From contig WRKC01000086.1 of the NCBI GenBank assembly GCA_009778275.1, positions 1 to 13,676 of the forward strand: 13,676 nt of DNA, in the 5' to 3' direction. Positions 1 to 5,399 of the stretch are shown here, one piece after another. The notes beneath the pieces are model-generated. The model did not search any database and had not been told where the DNA came from. It was given only the letters and a program-made list of their open reading frames with translations. This DNA comes from Methanomassiliicoccaceae archaeon (GTDB lineage Archaea; Thermoplasmatota; Thermoplasmata; Methanomassiliicoccales; Methanomethylophilaceae). Within the stretch, counting starts at the first letter, position 1. Each line of letters opens with the position of its first letter. Made by a program: the position numbers and the translations under genes.

Positions 1-1446
1 ATGGGCGATGTGCTCGAACAGCTGAAATCGATAAAACTTGTTTTTGAGGACGAGAACGGATTCAGGCGCTCGAAGAAGGGAATGCAGTATTTCTACGACA
101 ACATATCAATGATCCCGGACGAAAGAACATACCTCATCAGGAATATCACCACCAGAGGGATCATCGGAACCTTGGATGAGAGTTTCGTGGCTTCTTTCGC
201 GGAGCAATATGCCATGTTCATAGCAAAAGGCAGAACATGGAGGATCATCGAAATGGGAGAGGACGAGCTCCTTGTCGAAGAAGCGAGGGATGTGGGGTCG
301 GTCCCCTCTTGGGCGGGTTCCGATATACCGGTTCCCTTCGAGGTCGCCATGGAAGTGGGAAGGATGCGCCGCAAGATGAACCTTGAGAGATACCCAGGCG
401 ATGAGAATTGTTACAAAAGGGTGACCGAATACGTCCATGAACAGAAAGAAAGATGGCCTGTACCCACCGACGAGACTGTGGTCCTCGAGACCGGGGACAG
501 GCTGGCGATACTGAACTGCTGTTTCGGGAGCAGGGTCAACGAAACCATCGGAAAGATATATTCGGCCCTTCTCACCGCACGCCTCGGGGAAAGCATCGGC
601 GTATCGACCGACCCCTACAGGGTCATCCTTGAACTGCCAAGGAGCGTCGACAGAAAACTTCTGGAGGAGACATTCAGATCCATTGTTCCCGGAACGATAG
701 CTGCTTTGGCCAGGATCACGGTCGTCAATTCTACATATCTTAAATGGCGCTTCGTGCACGTCGCCAAGAAGTTCGGCATCATCGAGAAAGGGGCGGACCA
801 CCGTTACATTAATTTCAACCGTCTTTTCGACCTCCTTAAGGACACTCCCGCATACAACGAAGCGATCAGAATGGTGCTCTGGGAGGACCTGGACATCGGC
901 AACACCGAACTGGTGGTCAAGATGCTGTCTGAAGGCAGCATCAAAATGGAGACCTGCGGTATCTCCCGCATAGGCCACGAGGGGGTCGTGAGATCCAAAG
1001 AGCTCATGCAGCCCAGGAGGGCTGACCATACGATACTGATGGCGCTCAAGAAGAGGCTGGAAGAGGAGGTCCTGCACGCATCGTGCCTGAACTGCCTCAG
1101 CCAATGGAGGGTAAGGGTGAGCGATGCCCCTCAGCGTTTCAAATGTTCCAGATGCGAAGGGAACATGATCGCCCTGCTCAAAGGGTACGAAAAAGAAAGC
1201 ATCAAAAGCATCAGGATGAAAGATCGCAATGAACAAGATAAGAAAGAGGCCCTGAGGGTATCGCGAAACGCAAACCTTGTCAATGAGTACGGAAAAAAGG
1301 CCGCCATCGTACTGGCCGGAAGAGGCATCGGGCCGGACAGCGCATCAAGGATCCTGAGGGGTATGCATACCGACGAAGACGATTTCCTCCGCGACATAAT
1401 GGACGCAGAGGTCCTTTACGCCAAGACCAAACGTTTCTGGGACTGA
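1..1446 (+). CDS. Lhr-family ATP-dependent helicase, C-terminal part (5' end outside window)
   Basis: The 481 visible residues match the region after the two RecA-like motor domains of archaeal Lhr-type superfamily 2 helicases: the end of a winged-helix segment, a conserved core (about residues 30-110, with the ERTYLIRNITTRG stretch), and the Lhr C-terminal domain (about 155-340, with VVLETGDRLAILNCCFGSRVNE). Near the C-terminus there are four cysteines, C362/C365 and C382/C385, in a CX2C-X16-CX2C arrangement that should bind zinc. Walker A and DEAD/DEAH motifs are absent. Family members are about 850-950 aa, so about 400 N-terminal residues must lie upstream, and the ATG at base 1 is probably an internal Met. 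Lhr enzymes remodel DNA and RNA; archaeal members are linked to repair, replication or RNA metabolism. The stop TGA touches the stop of the convergent rlmE gene. Family call is firm; the subgroup (aLhr1 or aLhr2) is not determined. Confidence 0.85.
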   Translation: MGDVLEQLKSIKLVFEDENGFRRSKKGMQYFYDNISMIPDERTYLIRNITTRGIIGTLDESFVASFAEQYAMFIAKGRTWRIIEMGEDELLVEEARDVGSVPSWAGSDIPVPFEVAMEVGRMRRKMNLERYPGDENCYKRVTEYVHEQKERWPVPTDETVVLETGDRLAILNCCFGSRVNETIGKIYSALLTARLGESIGVSTDPYRVILELPRSVDRKLLEETFRSIVPGTIAALARITVVNSTYLKWRFVHVAKKFGIIEKGADHRYINFNRLFDLLKDTPAYNEAIRMVLWEDLDIGNTELVVKMLSEGSIKMETCGISRIGHEGVVRSKELMQPRRADHTILMALKKRLEEEVLHASCLNCLSQWRVRVSDAPQRFKCSRCEGNMIALLKGYEKESIKSIRMKDRNEQDKKEALRVSRNANLVNEYGKKAAIVLAGRGIGPDSASRILRGMHTDEDDFLRDIMDAEVLYAKTKRFWD

Positions 1447-2163
1447 TCAGATATTTCCGCCTTTGGATGTGAATTCCGGTCTCTTCTCCTCTTCATCCAT
1501 CTCTTTGGGTTTGACATTCCTCGAAGCGAGGAAGCCTTTGGAAATGATGTACATTTCAGAAGAAGTGTCCCTCGATGCCGCTGGGGAATGGACCTTCACG
1601 GACGAGAACCTGGGCTCCAATTCTTTCAAGAGAGAATCCATCATGTCTCCCATGAACACCTTCACAACAAGTTTTCCCCCTTTTTTCAAGATCCTGTCGC
1701 AGACCGCGACAGCGTACATGCACAGGTCCACCGACCTTGCGTGATCCGTTGAGTAGCTTCCGCCTATGTTCGGTGCCATGTCCGAGAGCACGACATCCAC
1801 CTTCCCTCCGACGACCTCTAAGAGCTCTCTCATCGTGCTGTCTTCGGTGATGTCCCCGATAATAGTCGTGACGCCTTCCAGCGGTCTTATGTAGCGAAGG
1901 TCCACACCCACGACCTTTCCTTCGCTGCCGACGCGTTCCTTCGCTACCTGAAGCCATCCTCCCGGCGATGCCCCCAGGTCAACGACCGAATCCCCCTCCC
2001 TGAAAATGCGGAACCTATCGTCTATCTGCATCAGCTTAAAGGATGCTCTGGATCTGTAGTTGAGCTTCTTTGCCAACTTGTAATAGTGTTCGTGCTTCCT
2101 TTCCTGGACCCATCGGTCGTGCAGAGCCATTGTGAATGGAGATGGATTTTTCCGATAAACCAT
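1447..2163 (-). CDS. rlmE: 23S rRNA (uridine-2'-O-)-methyltransferase, RlmE/FtsJ family
   Basis: This is a 238-aa S-adenosylmethionine-dependent RNA 2'-O-methyltransferase of the RrmJ/FtsJ family, which methylates a uridine in the peptidyl-transferase A-loop of 23S rRNA. From the start chosen here, the SAM-binding motif DLGASPGGW is at 62-70 and the K-D-K-E catalytic tetrad is K43, D128, K168 and E203, with spacing almost identical to the E. coli enzyme. About 25 charged residues at the C-terminus are extra. The start is uncertain. The open frame runs upstream to 2226, but those codons overlap purM and look non-coding. ATG at 2163 lies about 30 bases from the AT box at 2191-2196, which suits a leaderless mRNA. 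ATG at 2130 (227 aa) fits archaeal homologues equally well, since they begin near the ALHDRWVQ segment. There is no clear ribosome binding site at either. The gene is divergent from purM and convergent with the helicase, with no intergenic base between the two stops. Confidence 0.92.
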   Translation of the reverse strand: MVYRKNPSPFTMALHDRWVQERKHEHYYKLAKKLNYRSRASFKLMQIDDRFRIFREGDSVVDLGASPGGWLQVAKERVGSEGKVVGVDLRYIRPLEGVTTIIGDITEDSTMRELLEVVGGKVDVVLSDMAPNIGGSYSTDHARSVDLCMYAVAVCDRILKKGGKLVVKVFMGDMMDSLLKELEPRFSSVKVHSPAASRDTSSEMYIISKGFLASRNVKPKEMDEEEKRPEFTSKGGNI

Positions 2164-2186
2164 TTTGCATGAACGTAACTGTATGA

Positions 2187-2198
2187 AAACTAATAAGT
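2187..2198. promoter_or_regulatory. AT-rich box shared by divergent rlmE and purM
   Basis: The only AT-rich core-promoter candidate between the two genes is AAAACTAATAAG. The centre of TAATAA is about 30 bases from the rlmE ATG at 2163 and about 33 bases from the purM ATG at 2227. Both distances fit archaeal TATA-to-start spacing for leaderless or very short-leader transcripts. One box read in both directions, or two overlapping boxes, is inferred from position only. Confidence 0.45.
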
Positions 2199-2226
2199 GG
2201 ATGAGCCCATTATCGAATGGGGACAA

Positions 2227-3246
2227 ATGTCTAAAGGATGGACTTATTCAAAGGCGGGCGTCGACATAGACGAAAAATCGAGGGCGATAGGCTCTCTTGT
2301 TGACGAACTCAAGTTCAAGAGGAAGGGGATGGGCCAGATGGTCCGCGTTCCGGGGCTCTTTGCAAGCCTGATCGATTTCGGGGACCTGTACCTCACTATG
2401 GCGACAGACGGTGTGGGAACGAAGCTTCTGATCGCGAAAGAATTGGGCATCTGGAACACCGTCGGCATCGACTGCATCGCTATGAATGTCAACGATACCA
2501 TCTGCGTCAACTCCGAACCCATATCCTTCGTCGATTACATTGCCATAGACAAGCCGGACGACGCCATAACAAGGGAGATAGGCATCGGGCTGCAGAAAGG
2601 TGCCGAGATGTCGAACATGGAGATAGTCGGCGGCGAGATCGCGGTGCTCCCCGAGATGGTGAACGGCATCGATCTTTCCGGAACGTGCTTGGGGTTTGTC
2701 GAGAAAGGGCGCGCCATCACGGGAGAGACGTGCGAGGAAGGAGATGTCATAGTGAGTCTGAGATCGTCCGGCCTGCATTCGAACGGATTTACGTTGGCCA
2801 GGAAGGTGCTGGAGTCTTCGAACATCTCACTGACGGATAAGATCAAGGGCCTGGCGGGCACGGTCGGGGAGGAACTGCTCACGCCGACGGAGATCTATGT
2901 GAAGCAGGTCCTTGAGATCACAAGGGACCGCACTGTCCACGGATTGGTCGATATCACCGGAGGAGGCCTCAGGAACATCCTGCGCATGAGAAAAGGTTTG
3001 AGATATGTCATTGACGATCCTGTTGCCCCCGCCCCGATATTCGGGATCATTCAGGAACTCGGAGATGTCGAAGAAAAAGAGATGTACCAGACATTCAACA
3101 TGAGTATGGGTTTCATGATCATCCTGCCGGAAGCGGACGCAACGGAGATCGTTAAGAAATATAAGAACGCCGACATCATAGGCAGGGTCGAGAAGGGCAA
3201 TGGCGTCCTTTTTGGACCCAGCAACATCCTGTATGAGAATTACTGA
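2227..3246 (+). CDS. purM: Phosphoribosylformylglycinamidine cyclo-ligase (AIR synthetase)
   Basis: This 339-aa enzyme carries out the fifth step of purine synthesis, the ATP-dependent closure of FGAM to aminoimidazole ribonucleotide (AIR). Recognisable PurM features are the N-terminal YSKAGVDID (7-15), the ATP/substrate motif TDGVGTK (60-66), the IDCIAMNVND helix (81-90), VGGEIAVLPEM (134-144, the counterpart of VGGETAEMPGM), SSGLHSNGF (180-188) and a late DITGGG loop. Length and domain order are normal and the frame is intact. An ATG at 2197 would add ten residues (to 349 aa), but ATG 2227 is preferred because the MSKGWTYSKAGVDID N-terminus aligns with the family and GGGGAC sits just upstream as a weak ribosome binding site. 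The 3' end overlaps the DUF531 gene on the other strand by 7 bases. No other pur genes are in the window. Confidence 0.96.
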   Translation: MSKGWTYSKAGVDIDEKSRAIGSLVDELKFKRKGMGQMVRVPGLFASLIDFGDLYLTMATDGVGTKLLIAKELGIWNTVGIDCIAMNVNDTICVNSEPISFVDYIAIDKPDDAITREIGIGLQKGAEMSNMEIVGGEIAVLPEMVNGIDLSGTCLGFVEKGRAITGETCEEGDVIVSLRSSGLHSNGFTLARKVLESSNISLTDKIKGLAGTVGEELLTPTEIYVKQVLEITRDRTVHGLVDITGGGLRNILRMRKGLRYVIDDPVAPAPIFGIIQELGDVEEKEMYQTFNMSMGFMIILPEADATEIVKKYKNADIIGRVEKGNGVLFGPSNILYENY

Positions 3247-3782
3247 TCGAGTTTGGACCTTATGGCGCCGCAGACCGCTCCCAGGGCCGTGCATGTCTCA
3301 AGCGAGAACCCGCCGCCTGTAACGTCCATGTGGTACTTCGGTATCGCGGCGATATCTTTCGGCACACCGTGAGGGCCGATGCCGAAGACGAGCAGCACGC
3401 TCTTCCCCTCCTTTATCATGTCCGCAACCTCTGTTACGCTTGTCCTTTTCTTCGCGTCGGGTTTGCTTGTGGTGAGTACGGGTTCTCCGAGCTGCGGCGG
3501 GAATCCCTTTGACGGGTACGGGAATCTGCCGAATCTTCCTTTCTCGGCGAGTTCCGTGAAATAATCCCCGTGGCCCCCTATGCTGGTCGTCCCGGCCACC
3601 CATTCCGCTATCTCCACCGGCGTCCTCACGTCCTCCGGGATCGGGAACCCGAAAAGAGCCAGATTCATATCGTATGCCATCGCCAGACCTCCGGTCCTCG
3701 CTATCACCCTCCTGTGCGGCTCCCTGAACTTGTTCGGGTCGTATGAGTTGTAGAGAGCGATGGTCACCCTTCCCTTTGTCAT
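3240..3782 (-). CDS. DUF531 family protein (possible SPOUT-fold methyltransferase)
   Basis: The 180-aa protein matches the archaeal DUF531/COG1772 family as I remember it: an N-terminal strand with IALYNSYDP (8-16), RVIARTGGLAMAYDMNLALFGFP (25-47), a central strand-glycine segment LLVFGIGPHGVPK (131-142) and a C-terminal YHMDVTGGGFSLETCTALGAV (150-170). The last two segments resemble the cofactor-binding knot of SPOUT RNA methyltransferases, and the family has been placed in that superfamily by fold prediction. No substrate is known to me, so a role in RNA methylation is inference. Its ATG overlaps the stop of the 70-aa gene upstream as ATGA (3779-3782), which suggests translational coupling. 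The TAA stop lies inside the end of purM on the other strand. Confidence 0.8.
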   Translation of the reverse strand: MTKGRVTIALYNSYDPNKFREPHRRVIARTGGLAMAYDMNLALFGFPIPEDVRTPVEIAEWVAGTTSIGGHGDYFTELAEKGRFGRFPYPSKGFPPQLGEPVLTTSKPDAKKRTSVTEVADMIKEGKSVLLVFGIGPHGVPKDIAAIPKYHMDVTGGGFSLETCTALGAVCGAIRSKLDQ

Positions 3783-3991
3783 TGGTCTCTCCTTACCCTT
3801 ATCCTTCCCGCAATGGCGTGCGCATCGCCGTCGAGGAATATCTCATAATCCGGATTCTCATCCTGTATCCTTTTTATCTCCTTCAGGACCTGCATAAGCG
3901 TAAGTTCGCTTGTCCTTATGTCGATGAATATCTTATCGGATTCCAAAGGATGCCCTCCAGGGGTTGAATACGACAGACGTATCCGTTTCAT
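3779..3991 (-). CDS. Conserved-looking small protein of unknown function, 70 aa
   Basis: The 70-aa basic protein begins MKRIRLSYSTPGGHPLESD, continues with a probable beta strand (KIFIDIRTSEL), a helix (TLMQVLKEIKRIQDEN) and a strand (YEIFLDGDAHAIAGRIRVRR), a compact alpha/beta pattern. It has no cysteine, signal peptide or membrane segment. I do not recognise the family. It is judged real because it overlaps the DUF531 start by four bases (ATGA), its codon use and composition match its neighbours, and it fills the space between DUF531 and tRNA-Phe. Its ATG is only 14 bases after the tRNA-Phe CCA end. There is no room for an independent TATA box except inside the tRNA, so it may be read from the tRNA promoter. 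A TTCTTTTTAA stretch lies between them. Confidence 0.72.
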   Translation of the reverse strand: MKRIRLSYSTPGGHPLESDKIFIDIRTSELTLMQVLKEIKRIQDENPDYEIFLDGDAHAIAGRIRVRRDQ

Positions 3992-4005
3992 TTAAAAAGA
4001 ATGTA

Positions 4006-4081
4006 TGGTGCCGTGAGCCGGGCTCGAACCAGCGACTTCATGATCTTCAGTCATGCACTCTCCCAACTGAGTTACCACGGC
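4006..4081 (-). tRNA. tRNA-Phe (anticodon GAA)
   Basis: The reverse complement folds into a 76-nt cloverleaf. The 7-bp acceptor stem GCCGTGG/TCACGGC includes one G-T pair. The D stem is ACTC/GAGT, the anticodon stem is CATGA/TCATG with loop CTGAAGA giving anticodon GAA, and the T arm is GCTGG-TTCGAGC-CCGGC. The discriminator base is A and CCA is encoded (4006-4008). There is no intron. Confidence 0.97.
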
Positions 4082-4107
4082 GTACTTCCCCCTATCGCAG
4101 GTTTTCT

Positions 4108-4116
4108 ATTATAAAG
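4108..4116 (-). promoter_or_regulatory. TATA box for tRNA-Phe
   Basis: On the minus strand the sequence CTTTATAAT lies with its centre about 30 bases upstream of the mature tRNA 5' end (4081), the usual place for an archaeal TATA box. Confidence 0.65.
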
Positions 4117-4119
4117 TTT

Positions 4120-4134
4120 CCTGAAAAGAATTGG
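4120..4134 (-). terminator. Possible oligo-T terminator after the Fic gene
   Basis: Downstream of the Fic TAA stop (4152-4154) the minus strand reads AATTCTTTTCAG just before the tRNA TATA box. A short T-rich run without a stem is enough for many archaeal terminators, but this one is weak. Confidence 0.3.
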
Positions 4135-4151
4135 ATCTCGATCACATTCGG

Positions 4152-5027
4152 TTATTCGTCTGGTTCCTCATAGAGATAGGATTGCTCGATTCCTTTCATG
4201 AACATTTCACGGTCATCGATTTTATCTGTCAGTGCGGCACATAAAAGTCGTTTTATCTCGGTGTCATCGTGCGGGCTTCTCTGCATCGCGAAAAGATAAT
4301 CATGTTTGCTGATCCTTTGCCAGTCCACGCATTTTTTCAGGTTCTTTTTCAGAATGAGGTCTAGACATATCCTCGTACTTCTGCCGTTGCCTTCCAGGAA
4401 TGGGTGCGCGACGTTCATTTCAACATATTTAGCGGCAATATCATCAAATGTCGTTTCTGGCATCTTTTCTATTTCTGCCAGATTCTCCAGCAAAAACAAT
4501 GCGCTCGCGAATTTGAATGCGCCTTTGCTTATGTTCTGCTCGCGAACCTGACCCGCAAATGAATAGAGTCCGCCGAAGATGTATTTGTGAATCTGTTTCA
4601 ATCCGTTTACCGTCCCCACCTCGACCTCATCTATCGCTCCGGTGTCGAACAATTGCTTTGCCCTTTTCTTGCTTTGCTCGTCGATCGCATATTGCTCATT
4701 CTTGGATAGCCATCTTTTGAACTCGTCGGCACGTTTACTCGGTATGTGCTGTACAATGCGCAGGATCCCCTCGGTATCGGCGACATCTGTCTCGCGCATT
4801 TTCCCATCGGCGGCAGGGAGTTTCAAACGCTCACAATTTGTGACCGTTTCATTTCCGTCTTCTTTCAGACGGCGTTTCAGCACTGTCCAATAATGACGTG
4901 GGTTATCACTTCCCGTCAAAGCTGCTATGACATCAACAACAGAGTAGAGTTGTCGTTTGCCTTTATCGTCCCAAACGGAACGGACCTGTTCATCATCGAA
5001 TATACGGATAGCAACCCTATCGCTCAT
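4152..5027 (-). CDS. BRO-N/antirepressor-like domain fused to Fic domain (Fic family protein)
   Basis: This 291-aa protein has two domains. Residues 5-107 resemble the BRO family/phage antirepressor N-terminal DNA-binding domain (VAIRIFDDEQVRSVWDD, then LYSVVDVIAALTGSDNPRHYWTVLKRRL and RIVQHIPSKRADEFKRWL). Residues about 135-291 form a Fic domain with the active site HPFLEGNGRSTR (208-219, catalytic His208), which transfers AMP or another nucleotide part to target proteins. The C-terminus SYLYEE (283-288) sits where class III Fic proteins carry the self-inhibitory (S/T)XXXE(G/N) motif, but with Glu in place of Gly/Asn. Start 5027 is chosen for a strong AAGGAG five bases upstream; ATG 5090 lies inside the promoter palindrome. 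Sample lines of the gene are 37-48% GC against about 60% for gyrA, which suggests transfer from elsewhere. No separate antitoxin gene is adjacent. The target protein is unknown. Confidence 0.88.
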   Translation of the reverse strand: MSDRVAIRIFDDEQVRSVWDDKGKRQLYSVVDVIAALTGSDNPRHYWTVLKRRLKEDGNETVTNCERLKLPAADGKMRETDVADTEGILRIVQHIPSKRADEFKRWLSKNEQYAIDEQSKKRAKQLFDTGAIDEVEVGTVNGLKQIHKYIFGGLYSFAGQVREQNISKGAFKFASALFLLENLAEIEKMPETTFDDIAAKYVEMNVAHPFLEGNGRSTRICLDLILKKNLKKCVDWQRISKHDYLFAMQRSPHDDTEIKRLLCAALTDKIDDREMFMKGIEQSYLYEEPDE

Positions 5028-5074
5028 TTTTTCTCCTTGGTCCTTGGATCTCTTTATGCGTTGTTTTCGAATAG

Positions 5075-5094
5075 GGTCATGCTCGAACATGACC
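5075..5094. promoter_or_regulatory. 20-bp near-palindrome, candidate operator of the Fic gene
   Basis: The arms GGTCATG and CATGACC flank CTCGAA; 9 of 10 possible pairs match, with a TCGA centre and one mismatch. It begins immediately after a GCATAAAG box (5094-5101, minus strand) and ends before the expected transcription start near 5070, so a bound dimer would block RNA polymerase. The BRO-N domain encoded just downstream is an obvious candidate ligand, but that is inference. Confidence 0.5.
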
Positions 5095-5101
5095 TTTATG
5101 C
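5094..5101 (-). promoter_or_regulatory. TATA-like box for the Fic gene, repeated at 5052-5059
   Basis: GCATAAAG on the minus strand occurs twice, exactly 42 bases apart (5094-5101 and 5052-5059), flanking the palindrome. The distal copy would give a leader of about 45 nt containing the AAGGAG site. The proximal copy is too close to the start codon for a leader that includes that site. Confidence 0.4.
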
Positions 5102-5102
5102 A

Positions 5103-5399
5103 TCATTCTTTCGGCATCTTTCCTTTTGGCACTATCTCTTCCTCGCGCCTCTCGATGCCCGGCGTTTTCAGTTTCAGACACCTGACCTCTTCATCGGCCT
5201 GCTCCATCTCGGATATTTTCGACCGTATGGTCCAGGCTAAGAATGAGCTCGCGGCTAGAAGGACCATGGAGATCCCGGAGATGACGGCCAGGATCATGTT
5301 CCCCCCTATGACCGAGAACACTGCCATTACGGCAGATATTCCCGCGGCCACTGCCGCTGCGGCCGTGATCATCGTCCATTTCCTTATCGGCTGACTCAT
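5103..5399 (-). CDS. Small two-helix membrane protein, 98 aa, translationally coupled to gyrA
   Basis: The protein has a short basic N-terminus (MSQPIRKW), two hydrophobic helices (about residues 9-31 and 36-57, joined by a GG/N turn) and a charged C-terminal tail of about 40 residues (SKISEMEQADEEVRCLKLK...). This predicts a hairpin in the membrane with the basic N-terminus and the tail both in the cytoplasm. I do not recognise the family. Its ATG overlaps the gyrA stop as ATGA (5396-5399) with no other start nearby, so it should be translated with gyrA as the last gene of the gyrase operon. Codon use and GC match gyrA, not the Fic gene. Whether it has anything to do with gyrase is unknown; operon position may be incidental. 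Confidence 0.7.
   Translation of the reverse strand: MSQPIRKWTMITAAAAVAAGISAVMAVFSVIGGNMILAVISGISMVLLAASSFLAWTIRSKISEMEQADEEVRCLKLKTPGIERREEEIVPKGKMPKE

Noticed and set aside
1..3. ATG at base 1 as the true start of the helicase gene
   Set aside because: The protein would lack both motor domains that all Lhr-type helicases need; the gene almost certainly begins upstream of the window.
106..1236. Long open frame on the minus strand opposite the helicase gene (376 codons)
   Set aside because: It is the antisense of a clearly conserved helicase domain in a GC-rich gene, with no recognisable protein motif.
2164..2226. Longer RlmE N-terminus beginning at 2226
   Set aside because: The extra residues are unlike any RlmE N-terminus and would be coded across the promoter region and opposite the possible early purM codons.
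2197..2226. Earlier purM start at ATG 2197
   Set aside because: The ten extra residues do not match the family, and this ATG is only a few bases from the AT box, too close to be transcribed from it.
4006..5102. Integrated mobile island using tRNA-Phe as attachment site
   Set aside because: The accessory Fic gene lies on the 5' side of the tRNA, whereas integration normally keeps the tRNA 3' end and puts the element beyond it. I found no second copy of the tRNA 3' sequence and no integrase.
5103..5399. 98-aa gene as antitoxin of the Fic protein
   Set aside because: It encodes two membrane helices, overlaps gyrA by four bases, has the GC content of gyrA and is separated from the Fic gene by a promoter region. 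It lacks an antitoxin-like (S/T)XXXE(G/N) helix.
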